In this document: piece after piece, positions 23,143-35,267 of the stretch
How the letters are laid out: each line of letters opens with the position of its first letter
Numbering within the stretch: position 1 is the stretch's first letter
DNA from: Drosophila pseudoobscura
Lineage: Eukaryota; Arthropoda; Insecta; Diptera; Drosophilidae
Length of the DNA: 64,000 nucleotides
Reading direction: 5' to 3'
NCBI RefSeq assembly: GCF_009870125.1
Contig: NC_046683.1
Coordinates: 44,593,869 to 44,657,868, forward strand
Translations under genes and position numbers: made by a program
Notes under the pieces: generated by a model
What the model saw: only the letters and a program-made list of their open reading frames with translations
What the model was told of the DNA's origin: nothing
Database searches by the model: none

Positions 23143-23470
23143 TAAAAAGTTGTAGCTCAATTACTGAGAGGGTGTTTACCTAAGGTGGCTTTTGATATTC
23201 GTATGTAAATTAGTAATCGTGGATCTATGAATCTATAGCTAAATGTAGCTACATTTTGAATGCTTATTCTATAAAAATAAAAAAAAAATTTAAATTATCC
23301 GTAATTATAAGGCCTACAGTTACTGCCAATCGTCAAGTTAAACCAGGTTCTACTCGTATGCTATGATCTACTCTCTAATCAAACTAACAACTCATTGAGT
23401 TTATTGCAGCGACGAATGTCCAGCACTCAGATATGCAGCCAAGACCTTGGACTGTAATGTAATGGCCTGC
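23143..23470. other. short spacer / 3' UTR of the minus-strand gene
   Basis: AT-rich, with A-run near 23275-23288; no gene. Part is expected to be the 3' UTR of the gene ending at 23476. Confidence 0.45.
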
Positions 23471-23475
23471 CTACT

Positions 23476-26400
23476 CTACTGCATCGACTCCCGGAAGCGG
23501 TTCTGTCGCTCCAGGCTCTCCACCTCCGCCCAGCAGTTGCGCATGTTGCGGAACAGCTGCAATGAAGAAAAGGATCAATTAAATAGGATTGTTAGCATAG
23601 CATTGTTCTGCAATCGGACATGCCTCATCGATCCAATTATGCGCAGCCAGCAGATCGTTTAATATTTCGGTGGAGGTCTTCCCAGGAAATTGTTGCTGCT
23701 GCTCCGTGACACGCTGCGAGCAGTTGATAAACAGATTAAACTTCTCGTGCGCAATCTTGTGGAAGAGATCCGCACGCGCGGCACAAATGCGACAAAGAAC
23801 AATGTCCTATACGAGAAGAGAGGGAGAGATATAGCCAGAGGTCACTCACGCCACTGGATAACAGCGACTGGGGGCATTCTTACCTTCTCGTAGGCAATAC
23901 GAGGATCGACAGGGATGGTTTGCATGGTGTTGGGATTGTAGGGCTCCCCGAATAGAAGGAAGCGCACTGCGATGCCCGGCTGTCGGCAGCCGGCGCAGTT
24001 TTTCTGAGTCAGATTGTTTTGCTCCCACTCGGAAAAGACGTGGCACTTGGGCCAGGTCTCAATAGACAGGATGGTGCTACGTGTCCACGGCGTGATGGCC
24101 AGCAGCTTATGTTTGCAATTCTCCATGATGGTATCCACAACACGCACGCTGCCCAGGAAGTAGTCGTCTGCAAGAAATGAGATAATAAAATTCAGTATTA
24201 ACGCCAAACAAGAGCCACATCCACGTCTTACCCTTTTCCCGTGTGATTTCTGAGAAGAAACTCGGATCGAGCGCCTGTGAGATCATGGTCTGAATGTAGA
24301 TCTCAAAGTTATCCCTGTACGACAAATAATCCTCCATAATCTTCTCGATAAACTGCTCGGTGTCGTCGGCCAGCAGCTCGGATCGCATGAACTCCACAAT
24401 CGTCTCTGTGTGGGAATGTACCTGCATGCGCACTGGTGCTTTGAGGTAGAGTTTTTTTGTTTCGAGATTCCATGAGGCATACTAGTTGCAAGTTCAAACA
24501 AAGTTAAGTCACGTTATAAAAAGAATCGAGAATGTGACCTTAACCTTACCTTCGACATGTTGCGATAGAAGGTCTTTCCGTTCTGGCGGAAGGGCTCATA
24601 TTTTTGCAATATGCACTTGGAGTCCACCTGCCAAATGGTGGGCCAGTCGTTCACAAGATCCGAACGCAGCACGATAAAATCGCCCGTCTATAAAATAAAA
24701 GAAGATAAATGAAGAGTCCCCAGTCTCTGGCTGGGAGTGCAACCTACTTTAAAGTTCTCCGCTGTGGCTGCCGTACCCGCTGCAGCACTGCCATAGCCCA
24801 CGTCTCCCACTCCGGACATATCCTGCTGTGGATTGTAGCCATCACCAGCGGCTGGCATTTGCTGCACCTGCTGCTGCTGCTGGGACACCTGTTGCATCTG
24901 CTGCAGTTGTTGGTTGTGCTGCTGCTGTTGCTGCTGATGTTGTTGCTGGTGTTGTGGCTGCATCTGGGATGGATTCTCATAGGTGTTCTTGCGAGGCGTC
25001 CCTTTGGAGCGTCGCGCTATCTTGCGCTTCCCATAGCCCTTGCCGGCGTCATCGCTCTGCGTACATAGTGGATGGATGGGTGGGTGGGTTACAAGCGGTG
25101 ACGAGGCGAACACTAACGGACCACACAAATAACACTTACATCATCCTCTTGTGGAGTCCAGACAGGATCCGTGTCCGAGTCGGTGAACTCGGCCTCCGGC
25201 TCGCCCACGGCACTGTTCTCCCCTGCGGCGGCAGTGGAATTCAACAGAAGAGCGTGCATAGTGCTTTGCTTAGCCTTGCGGGAGCATTGCTCGCGACGCG
25301 CAGGCACATTCAAGGGGTCTGTGAAGAGCACAAAAGTTCGGTTAGCAACATTGATCAGGGAAAGAGGAGTGACGCCTTTCGGGGGCGAGTGCATCCACAA
25401 CACGAACGGAACGACAACAACAACAACCACAACAACGACGACGACAACACCACAGTTATCCCAACAGCCCAAAAGAGCAGTCGCCGGCGCACCTATAACT
25501 TTGCACCTCGCACCTTGCACCTTGCACCTTGCACCAGCACCTGCACCTGAATAGAGGACAGCACTCGACCTATGCTCTCTCCCGATCTCTGCCTGATCTT
25601 TTGTGCAATCGGTCGGTGGTCGTGGGCTTACAATGTAAATAATAAAAATACACAGTTTATTTGGGTTTTTGTAAATTAATAATATTTGTTCATCTCGATT
25701 TCATCTCAAAAATACTTGTTTACTTTTGTTCATGCGATTCTCCTTTCTTTTGTTTTTTTTCTTTCTTTTTCTTTTAACAATTTAAAAGTGCTTATTCCTT
25801 TTTTTTGTTCTTTTACTTTTTTGTTTTTATGTTTTTTTTTACATATACACAGCGTCCATGTCCTTTGTTCACGTCTGGATCCCTATCGCCAGTCATCTGT
25901 CGTCGGTTGTTGTTGTTGTCGTGTTGTCTATTGTCGTGTCGTGTGGTGCGGTGCGGTGTTCGGTGCTGCGGCTAGTGCTGCCATGGCCACAGCAGATTGA
26001 TAAAATGATGAGGATTCGGCGCTGGTGCGGCGGCGGCAGCGGCAGCGACGGCTGCGGCGGTGGACGCCGGCGTTGGAGATGTCGCGATGGATGCCGCGCT
26101 CGCGTTGGCGTTGGCTGACGTGTTGTGGTGGTGGTTGTTGTTGTTGTAGTTGTTGCATGGCGTGGAATTAGCGATAGTGGAGTGCTTATTGGAACTATGC
26201 TGTTGGTCAAGTAACATACCTTGACTGCCGCCAACGACTACGCCGACCCCAGCGCCCGCTCCCAACTGGGCGCAATGCTGCTGCACGAAATGCTGTGTAC
26301 CCATCGACTGCTGCTGTTGCTGCTGTTGTTGCTGCTGCTGCTGGGCGTATGGCCGGAAGGAGGTCTGATCGGCAGGCTGCTGAATGACGGAGGAGGGCGT

Positions 26401-27157
26401 GGACTCGGCAGCTGCTGCCGCAGCCACCATTTGTGCATGCGGCCGCTTCTTGGGCAGTATTTGGGTCTGGGAGAGTATTTTGATGCGATGCCCGTCGTCG
26501 CCGACTAGTCCGGCGAGTCCTTCCTGTCCTGTCTGGTTGTCTCCAGGACCACCAGCCCCAACCGCTGTCTGCGACGTAGAAGCCTCTTCGCTGCCGCCCC
26601 CTGGGCCGCCCTTGCCCTTACGCTTATACGGCGCTCGCGGATAATTCAGCTTGCGCGATGGCTTCACCACCGGTGGCGGGTCGTCGTCCCGTTCGCCCTG
26701 CAAGAACTTCAGATAGCTGTCCATAAACTGCGTCTTCTTCTCGCCAATCAGCGTGCCCACGCTGACCGGCTTCGGGAGCGATTGAACTGGTCTATACGGC
26801 ACCGAGGCGCCGTGGCCCGTGACGGGTGGGCTGGAGGTCGGGCCGCCCGATGGGTGGTGGCCATGCCCATTCGACGGGCAGGGTGTCGGCTCTGGCGATG
26901 GGGTCTTGTTGGGATTGCGTATGCCAAAGTTGGTGTTGTTCGTGGATGAGTTGGTGCCGCGGCCATTGCTGGACGACGAGTTGGCGTATCCCTGCTTGGG
27001 GGCACTGCTGGCGTCTGCGAGGAAGTCCAGCTCCTCCTCAATGTTCGGCACGATCACCTTATTGCTTGCGTCCGCAACAGCCGCCGCAGCGGCTGCCGCA
27101 GCATCGTCCTCCTGCTGGGCAGCCTCGATCTTCTCCTGCTGCTGCTGGTTCTGGTGC

Positions 27158-27190
<33 letters not shown>

Positions 27191-30014
27191 GTGTAGGCCT
27201 GTTGGTGCTGCTGCTGTTGCGTATATGCTTGCTGCTGCTGCTGCTGTTGTTGCTGCTGTTGCTGTTGCTGCTGCTGCTGCATGCACGCCGTGTACTGCGA
27301 GGCAATGGGCTGGGGGAAGGCTGGATAATATTGCGCCAGCTGGGTGAGATGTGATTGTGCCTGCGAGGACTGCAGATGGGCCGGCTGCGGCAGGTGCTGC
27401 TGCTGCTGCTGGCTTTGGTGCTGCTGTTGCTGCTGCTGCGTCTGCTGGGGATATGTGGGTATGTTGATGGTGGCCGCCGGCGACACAGAGGCCGCATTGT
27501 TCTCCGTCTTAAGCGGTGCATTCCACTTGTTGAATTCGTAGTACGTGTTCTGCTGTTGCTGCTGTTGTTGCTGCTGGCTGTGCTGCTGCTGCTGCTGCTG
27601 GAGCTGATGGTGCTGCGGCTCCTGGGGACTGCGCACGTTGCTGTAGTCGCTGCTGGTCGCTATCAGCGTTTTCTTCGGCTGGCGCTTGCGCGGCGTCTTC
27701 GCGGGCTTCGGCGGCGGCTTGACCTCTTCCTGCAATTGAGCGAAAGAAATACCTTCGATTAGGATCCTGTGGCTTTTGTGGCTTAAAAGGCTATCAGAGA
27801 CGAGGCTACCAAAACATTGGACATGGCTTAGGGACAGCATTAAACATTTATACTCTCGACGATCAGAGATCGGTCTTCCCACATGCGGATCTCTACCGGG
27901 ATCCAGATCCACCGCACTGAAGAGTGCGCACCGTACCGTACCGTACCACATTCATTACATTACAGCATAACGTCACAGTTTCAGATCGGCCACAAGGCAG
28001 CAACACAACACAACGCAACGCAACGCAACACAACACAAAAAGATGAACAGTTGGCAAAAGAAGGAAGCAGTTAAAGATTAAACAGAACACCACCCCAAAA
28101 AAGAAAGTAACCAAACTAAAGCGTGTGGAAAGGGGGATAGAAATATGTTCTCTTCCACCAGCAAAGGACAAGCGCGTGTTAAAAAATAAAGCATCGTTAT
28201 TAGCCGGGAGGCCCAGAAGCCCCCAGAAGATAGTTATTTCTATTAATTTAATTTCAGCGATTGGCAGGGAGAAGTCCAACAACAACAACAACAACAATGA
28301 AGAAACCTTTATCAGCGGAATTCGAGCATTCATTTTTTACATCATGCACGCGAAATTGATGTTGTTGTAACTCGAAATTGTAAGGCATTGCTTTATGTCC
28401 TTTTGATTTAAAGCCCCATTTGAAGGCGTGTGCTGGTAAGAGTTCTGGGGCTCCAAGGGAAAGATTCAAAATGAAAAACAGTTAACAGAAAGCGCAACAA
28501 AAAAGCAATACAAAAAAAAAGCAACAAATAATATTGAAACAAATGACATACAAAACGAACAAAATAAAACGGAAATTAAAAAAAAAATAGATTCGGAAAT
28601 AAATAGAAATAAGAAGATACAAACCTTTGGCACTACTTGAATCTGTGACGCTATGTTGCCGCTCGCTGGCGACATTATCATGTTGGCCACCACATGTTGG
28701 CGCCGGCCAGGGGCCTGCTCGTGCAGCAGGTGCTCCCCATCGACCACGCCGGACGGATAGAAGGTTTGCTTAATCTCCAGGCCTGGCGGCAAATTGAACA
28801 CCAGGTTCTCGCCGGCATCGCCTCCCGCTGTTGCCGCCGCAGCCTCACTGGCATAGTCTAAGTGCTGCTGCTCCTGTTTCACTTGCAGCTGCAGCACATT
28901 TTTAATGTCCTCCTGGCCGCCTGTTCCCTCTTCCAACTTCTCCCAGCAGAGGCTCTGCTCCTGCTGCTGTTGCTGCTGCAGCGTACTTTGTATCACAGAT
29001 GAATAGGCCACCGTTGTGGGCGTCGCCGGTGGCGCAGACGAACCAGCGCCTGGCACATTCACCACCGATCGTCGCTGCACTAGAGGCGCTGTCTTGTAAA
29101 CAATCACTTGAGCCTGCGGCGTGCTGACCACGTCCACGGCGTTTAAATTCGTGATGGGGGATCCGTCCGCCGAGCTCTGAGCTGGACTGGCATACTGTGC
29201 TGGATAGGATCCCCCCGAACTGGCGGCCCCTACTGGCACAGCCACTGGCACTGGACTAGCACTCTGCTGCTGTTGCTGTTGCTCCATGTGGATATGTTGG
29301 GCCTCCTTACGCGTCAGCTTCACCTTTTGTCCATCCAGCGTGTAGTAGGTTTCTGTCTGTTCGATATCTTGCTGGAGATGGTGATGATGCTGCTGTTGCT
29401 GCTGCTGCTGGTGATGCTGCTGCTGTTGCTGCTGCTGATGCTGCTGTTGTTGCAGCTGCGTCAGGTATATTAAATCGTTGTAGGCCTTTATTTGCGCCTT
29501 GGCTTGTTGTTGGCTGTTTTCTTGCTTAATCTGCTAGACACGCAGACGAGGACGGGGCACATAGATTGAATCGAAATCGGAATCGGAAAGTTTTGGTTTG
29601 GTTTTGATTTTAGAAACACATGTGTTCATGGTTGGATTGGATATGGCAAAAAGGTCTAGTCTAAGCTTAAATGGTACGGGTGGGGGTAGAGTTAGGTGGT
29701 TAGTAGAGCAGAATGACAAATAATGCGATAGGCGGAACTTCAGGCGGGATTGAGAGATTCTGATTCAAAGATTCCGCTTCCGCTGAAGTCCCTGCCCCAC
29801 ACCTAGAGGAGCGATTGATTAGGTAAAGAATAGGGTGGGGAGGGGGGCCGGGGCGGCTCTTGGCGGGCATGTTGCATATATGTATTTTATGGTATGGTAT
29901 GGTATGGTATCGTATGTCAGTGAGAGATCAGTAAGCCAGAGTAATGCAGAGGATCCTACTCACCACTTTGTCGGCCACCAGGTTCAGCTGCTGCTGCTGC
30001 TGTTGCTGGGCCGC

Positions 30015-30045
<31 letters not shown>

Positions 30046-30581
30046 GCCTGCTGCTGCTGCATGGCAAGGAACGTGTTCGATATCATGTTGGGCGTGTTCC
30101 AGGTGAGCGACGTTGAGGTCAGGGCCACGGTCGTCGGCGATGGCGAGGCGCCGCTGGACGACGAGTTCTCGCCGTAATAGTTTGAGGCAGCATTGTTTAC
30201 CACGGCTGCTGCTGCTGCCGCGGAGACGGCCGCCTGATTTTGAAATGTGCTTAACTGCTTGTCCAGCGAGCTGGGGAGCTGCAGCTGGCGGTGTGGCGTG
30301 TTTGCCGCCGAGGAGGCATAGTGGGCGGGCTTCGGCTGTACACTGGCCGCGGCCGCATGGTGATAGATCTGCTGGAATACTGGATTGTAGCTGCCGATCG
30401 GTGATGGTGGCACAAAGCTCCCCCCACTGGCCGCAGCGGCATTGAAGCTGGCAATGCTCGCCGCGGTTATTGTCGCCAAATGCGGGTGTTGGAAGTCCTC
30501 GGCCGTCCCGCCCGTGCTGCCAGCACTCGCCGGCACGATGCGGTTGTACGCATATGACCAGGGGCTGGAATTGGGATCCAT
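23476..30581 (-). CDS. polyQ-rich nuclear protein with C-terminal DUF4211 (QSER1/PRR12-like)
   Basis: Nine coding exons that join in phase to 1,485 aa: 29964-30581, 28625-29530, 26220-27729, 25140-25318, 24748-25056, 24550-24687, 24232-24481, 23884-24167, 23624-23806, then a last exon 23476-23556. The N-terminal two thirds are low complexity: long glutamine tracts from CAG repeats, Asn/His/Ala runs, and a basic AT-hook-like PRKRQPKK near the start of the third exon. The C-terminal ~350 residues (GDFIVLRSDL, YASWNLETKKLYLK, DDYFLGSVRVVD, CRICAARADLFHKIAH) resemble the DUF4211 region of vertebrate QSER1 and PRR12, chromatin-associated nuclear proteins. The last intron appears to use a GC donor. 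A 5' UTR acceptor (T-run then AG) lies at about 30635. The family call is from memory of the motif; the exon chain is well supported by phase. Confidence 0.82.
26302..27602. repeat. CAG/CTG (opa) tracts encoding polyglutamine
   Basis: Several interrupted CAG/CAA runs in the third coding exon of the minus-strand gene, notably 26308-26343, 27129-27192, 27229-27282, 27394-27440 and 27549-27602. They create many long spurious open frames on both strands. Confidence 0.9.
28952..30066. repeat. further CAG/CTG tracts in exons 1 and 2
   Basis: Interrupted glutamine-coding runs at about 28952-28980, 29265-29285, 29385-29456 and 29985-30062. Histidine codons break the 29.4-kb run. Confidence 0.85.
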
Positions 30582-30639
30582 GTGAAGGTAATGGCTGTTC
30601 TGCTGCTTCTACTTCTACTAGTGCTGGTAGTAGTAACTA

Positions 30640-31640
30640 AAAAAAAAAAGTTGAGATTTGTTTGTTAGTGAATTCACTTTATCATCTTCGCACGAAGGGG
30701 GAGGGGGTAAGTGCTTCTCGGGCAGGTGGAAAAACTATTTGTTCTATTCGCGGGACTCTACTGCCCATCCACCACGCTGTTTCGATCAAAATATACACAC
30801 AAGTGTACATGTGTATGTACACAGCCTACACTTGTATGTATGTATGTGCCCGAAGGGAACTTCTTTTGGCGTCGTCTGTATTTTGTGCATTTTTTGCTCA
30901 CACAAAAATTATGCCGCGTAAGACTGTGTACGGATAGCAAGGGCCAAACATTGTCTCGTTTCATTGGGAACGCACATTTTTACTTGTTCAGGAGCGCAGA
31001 TTCATTGAAAAAATATCCCTCTTTCCAGAATTGCTCGAATTTTTAGCACTTTGAATGTTGTACATATGTATCTATACATACACACATGCATGTGTATATG
31101 CATGCGTGTGCCTGCGTTGTTGAGATTGAAAGATAGCCACACTAACTTGTCGTTGTTGTTACAAAATCGGGAGGCGCGAACTGCGTCGGGCCAACATTCT
31201 TTTTATATTTAATTATGCACTGCTTAATGCACAAGCTAATTTTGAGTTCAATTTCAAACTAAACTTTTTTCAATTTTGATGCATAACTTTTTTGTGGACA
31301 ATCTCCAAAATGGCCGCTTCGATATCGAGAATATCGATGGTTTTGGAATTGTGCGATGTTTTTATGCTATCGATGTAATTTTGTACGATGCGATTTTTTT
31401 GATTTATTTATTGATTTATGTAAGAATATTTCATTTAATTGGATAGACTTCACATCCAATATCAAAACGAGAAGGAAGATCGATTCTATGTGCATGCCCA
31501 GAAATTGAAACCAGCGGATATGGAGCACTAGATCATGGGAATAATGCCAAAGTGAACCGGTTCGTGGCGCGAGTGTCTTTTGTTTTTATCGTCGTGACAA
31601 TTATTAAATGCATGTTTAGCTAACGACTTTATATTAAATT
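30640..31640. promoter_or_regulatory. divergent promoter region with ATCGAT (DRE-like) sites
   Basis: Separates the minus-strand DUF4211 gene from the plus-strand dCMP deaminase/Clc locus. No TATA box. Clustered TATCGA-type sites occur at 31320-31340 and 31368-31376 (ATATCGATGG, CTATCGATG), resembling the DREF element TATCGATA of broadly expressed TATA-less genes. The left half probably includes 5' UTR/intron of the minus-strand gene. Regulatory role is inference. Confidence 0.4.
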
Positions 31641-31651
31641 GGTTTTCAATA

Positions 31652-33794
31652 ATGAGGTGAGTAAAACCGGCTCGTCAAAACAATACACGGGAGCAATAAA
31701 CAGTTCATTTCCTGCAGCCAGGGCGTGGGTACACAATCGCATGTGCTGCGTCACAAGTGCTGTACAATGGTAGATTTTGGTTGTTGCTTGAGTGTTTACA
31801 TTGTTTTTAACTTTATTGGACACTGTAATGCTTTTAGTTTTTATTTTAATGTTAAGCAAGCCATGCAAAAAGTTGTTCTGTTTTTTTTTTATAAACTACA
31901 GCAGCAACAGCTCTACATTGTGCCGTACGTTAGTCAACACTGCGCGAACTAGCTCGATAACTTTTCTGCGATATTTCGGGTGCTAATGACCGTCATTTTA
32001 CGTATTCATTGCTAAAAGAAAACTGAAGAAACATATATTCTCTCCGGATTTCCTCTTAGTCATCATAATCTGATCTTTGTTTCGAATTGCAAACTTCAAC
32101 GAGAGGTATGTAGAAATCTACAGTGGGATCGCTTGCACAGAATGTGTGGCCAGTTTGAGCCTGTCCTGCGTACGTGTAAATGGTGTGAGACGCCCACTAA
32201 ATAATCAACATATTTTAGCGTAAATAGAGATGGATTTTGGTGATGATTTCGCATTGAAGGAGGAAGTCGACCCAGCGGCAGAATTCCTGGCACGGGAGCA
32301 GTCAGCATTGGGGGATCTCGAAGCAGAAATCACAGGCGGCTCTGGCACGGCCCCAGATGCTGCCACAGTGGACGATACTCTTGGTCTTGGTCTTGGTGGC
32401 CTAAGTGGTGCTGGTGCGGAGCTGGGCAGCGAGCTATCTGCGACTGGAGGTGGCCTTGAATCATCAACTGGCAGCTTCGAGGTGATCGGCGGCGAGTCGA
32501 ACGAGCCAGTAGGAATTTCTGGGCCTCCGCCTTCTCGGGAGGAGCCTGAGAAGATACGCAAGTGGCGGGAGGAGCAGAAGCAGCGACTCGAGGAGAAGGA
32601 CGTGGAAGAGGAGCGTAAGAAGGAGGAGCTGCGGCAGCAGTCGAAAAAGGAACTCGACGACTGGCTGCGTCAGATTGGCGAATCGATTTCAAAGACGAAA
32701 CAATCATCGCGAAACGCTGAAAAGCAGGCAGCTTCATTGGAAAACGGGACCATCGAGCCAGGCACTGAGTGGGAGCGCATAGCCAAGCTCTGCGACTTCA
32801 ATCCGAAAGTTAACAAGGCGGGCAAGGATGTCTCTCGAATGCGTTCCATATACCTGCATCTCAAGCAGAATCCAATTCAGTTGCAGAAGACCACCTAAGT
32901 GTCACATCTTGACGCTTTGGCTTTGCCTGCCAACTAGTTTTAATTATGTACTCGCCTAATCACACATTGAGTTGAATATGAAAATTATTATTGAAAAGTA
33001 TTCGCTGTATATTCCAATTATATGATAAATACATTATTATTGCTGCTGACAAAAATTTGCGATCATGGTTCGTGTAATGAAGGCAATAAAGAATGTGCAC
33101 ACAGTTTTTTTTAATTTGAATTAAATAAAAACAAAAGGAACCCATCCAAAAATACCCTTAATAATTGCAGCGACGCATCTGCAAATAAGGAAGTTTCCGA
33201 AGCAGGGAATTCGAAGCGGCAGGACTACCTGCATTGGGATGATTACTTCATGGCCACGTCCCTGCTCTCAGCCCAGCGCAGCAAAGACCCTGTCACCCAG
33301 GTGGGCGCCTGCATCGTGGACCAGCAGAAGCGCATTGTTGCCATCGGTTACAATGGATTACCGCGCAACTGCAGCGATGACGAGTTCCCCTGGTCGAAGT
33401 TAAGCAAGAACAGTTCTCCCGATTCCCTGGAGGAAAAGAAGTTGTATGTGGTCCACGCCGAGGCCAACGCCATACTCAACTCCAATGGCGGCAGTTTGGT
33501 TGGTACATGCCTGTACACCACGCTCTTCCCGTGCAACGAGTGCGCCAAGCTCATTATACAGGTAATCCTGGTTTTTACCCACTCCAACCAGATATTTACC
33601 CAACTAACATTGGTTTCGTTACGCAGTCTGGCATCCAGAAAGTTTTCTACATGTCGGACAAGTATGCCCATAAGAAAATATACCGCGCATCCAGGCGCAT
33701 GCTCGACTCCGTTGGCGTGGTCTGTACCCGGCACGTGCCCGCCCAGAAGCAGATACTCATTGACTTTGACGCCTTCCTCCAGGACGATAGATGA
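31652..33794 (+). CDS. DCTD: deoxycytidylate (dCMP) deaminase
   Basis: Zinc enzyme converting dCMP to dUMP for dTTP synthesis. Exons: 31652-31656 (ATGAG), 33171-33561 and 33627-33794, giving 187 aa. Exon 2 begins right after an acceptor (ataattgcag) with an upstream in-frame stop and no ATG before conserved residues (RQDYLHWDDYFM), so an upstream start is required; the 5-nt exon with a consensus GTGAGT donor has the needed phase and gives MSDASANKEV. Catalytic motifs: HAEANA (about residue 95) and PCNEC (about 120), then VFYMSDKY and the end FDAFLQDDR. The 1.5-kb first intron contains all of the clathrin light chain coding sequence on the same strand. The enzyme call is firm; the micro-exon is inferred. 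Confidence 0.9.
32230..32898 (+). CDS. Clc: clathrin light chain
   Basis: 222-aa light chain that binds the clathrin heavy-chain hub and regulates triskelion assembly in endocytosis and trafficking. The coding sequence is in one exon. Seen: acidic N-terminus (MDFGDDFALKEEVDPAAEFLAREQ) with the conserved light-chain block, a Gly/Ser-rich linker, a long charged helix (KIRKWREEQKQRLEEKD...) that binds the heavy chain, and the conserved end (WERIAKLCDFNPK...DVSRMRSIYLHLKQ). A 5' UTR intron is likely: donor AG/GTATGT at 32106, acceptor attttag at 32218. Poly(A) signal AATAAA at 33085-33090, just 80 nt before the second dCMP deaminase exon. Confidence 0.97.
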   Translation: MDFGDDFALKEEVDPAAEFLAREQSALGDLEAEITGGSGTAPDAATVDDTLGLGLGGLSGAGAELGSELSATGGGLESSTGSFEVIGGESNEPVGISGPPPSREEPEKIRKWREEQKQRLEEKDVEEERKKEELRQQSKKELDDWLRQIGESISKTKQSSRNAEKQAASLENGTIEPGTEWERIAKLCDFNPKVNKAGKDVSRMRSIYLHLKQNPIQLQKTT

Positions 33795-33983
33795 AGCACT
33801 CATTCAACAGACGAAACTAAATCTAAATTGATGTGAATTTTATGTACATTTTTGATTCATAATTTATTATAAGTAATTGTGATTCTTTTAATTAACTGTA
33901 GTAAAATGTGTCATTGTTTTGAAAAATTCCCAGAGCCATTTCCATATTTAAAACCAATTCATTAATGTATTAAACATAATTTC

Positions 33984-35226
33984 TTACTCTTTTGGTTCCA
34001 GTGGACTAGTCGTTGTAGGTGCTGTCGTAGATGGAGTTTCAGAGGAAGCTTCGGAGTTAGAGCTCGTGGAAGACTCTGTTGATTCCAGTGGAGTAGTCGT
34101 TGTAGGTGCTGTCGTAGATGGAGTTTCAGAGGACGCTACGGAGATAGAGCTCGTGGAAGACTCTGTTGATTCCAGCGGAACAGTCGTGGTAGGTGCTGTC
34201 GTAGATGGAGTTTCAGAGGAAGCTTCGGAGTTAGAGCTCGTGGAAGTCTCTGTTGATTCCAGTGGACTAGTCGTTGTAGGTGCTGTCGTAGATGGAATTT
34301 CTGTTGGCCCAGCAGATGAAGTAGTTGTCTGTTCCTGTGGACTACTCGTAGTTGTTGCTGCGCAGTCCGCCGGTCGAATGGCTACACATGTCGTGGAGGC
34401 CGAATCGAAGAATGGTTTGTCCCCATTGCAGCTATATATGATGGCTATCCACGTGACGGTACTGACCTTCTCGCAGTAGAGATAGCTATTGCATGTCATA
34501 TCTTTGATGTATCTCGTAAAGAAGTAAAGATAGTTCGAATTGGCACCTGCCTCTTCGCAAGCCTTCACTTGTTCTTCCACAGTGGGTACCGTTGGGTCTG
34601 GGGGTGCCACGTACTCTCTGTTGCTGCACGTAGCCGCCTCGTTCAACTGTGGATCAAGCATCGATACAGGTCGGGTATTCTCTCATGGGTATGACGTAGA
34701 CACTTACGAAGGTAGCGGCACAGGTGGGCACACAAAGGGTGCCGTGGTTGGCGAGGGCCTCAATCACACAAATCTCATCGGTGCCACAGCTGTAGACATT
34801 GGCGGTGGATACCTCCTGATCCACACATCGTGCAAACTGAGTCTCACTGACGCAGCTGTATTTGTTGCTGCCGCTGCAGACCGCACAGTCCTCACCGTTT
34901 CCACCAGATGGCCCACATACGTCCAGCACACTAGATCCATCCACAAAATAGCTCATCACGCAGACATCCTCGGTGTTGCTGCAAACGTAACCGCTGTCAC
35001 ACGTCACAATGTCGCCAATGGGATTGTTTTCTGTAAGAAAACTTCTGTGAATGTTGCCCATGGGATCCAAAATTTCAACATGGAACTTACGCATGCAATT
35101 TCGATAGGAGGTCTGGTCATGACAGTAGGCAGAATTACCGCTCTGACATTCCTGACACTTTTGTGCCACCACGAAAACTAATAGGGCGCAAGCGGCAATG
35201 ACCAAAATGGCAATGATCTTTTGCAT
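33984..35226 (-). CDS. secreted Cys-rich protein with mucin-like Ser/Thr tail (CBM14-like)
   Basis: 373 aa from exons 35091-35226, 34708-35030 and 33984-34646 (introns of 60 and 61 nt, GT-AG). I start at 35226 (MQKIIAILVIAACALLVFVVA, signal peptide) rather than 35247, because a minus-strand TATATAAG at 35268-35275 puts transcription start near 35240. Several cysteine-rich segments follow (CQECQSGNSAYC, CDSGYVC, CAVCSGSNKYSC), then a CBM14-like module (CNSYLYCEK...FFDSASTTC) and a C-terminal mucin-type domain of four 29-residue Ser/Thr repeats. This composition fits a glycosylated peritrophic-matrix or mucosal protein. The 60-nt first intron is a multiple of three without a stop, so retention would also be in frame. 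I do not recognise the orthologue. Confidence 0.82.
33990..34320. repeat. 87-bp coding tandem repeats
   Basis: About four copies of an 87-bp unit (29 codons; minus-strand core PSTTAPTTT followed by Ser/Glu/Thr) in the mucin-like tail. Copies are nearly identical, so copy number is likely to vary between strains. Confidence 0.88.
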
Positions 35227-35267
35227 TTTAAGTATCAAAATGATCAAAATTCTTTAAAGAAGGTCTC

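Noticed and set aside
24828-25550. 240-codon plus-strand open frame
   Set aside because: Antisense to polyQ exons and then intron; created by CTG repeats.
26826-27347. several Cys-, Leu- or Ala-rich frames over CAG/CTG tracts
   Set aside because: Trinucleotide repeats are open in all frames; only the minus-strand Gln frame joins to conserved exons.
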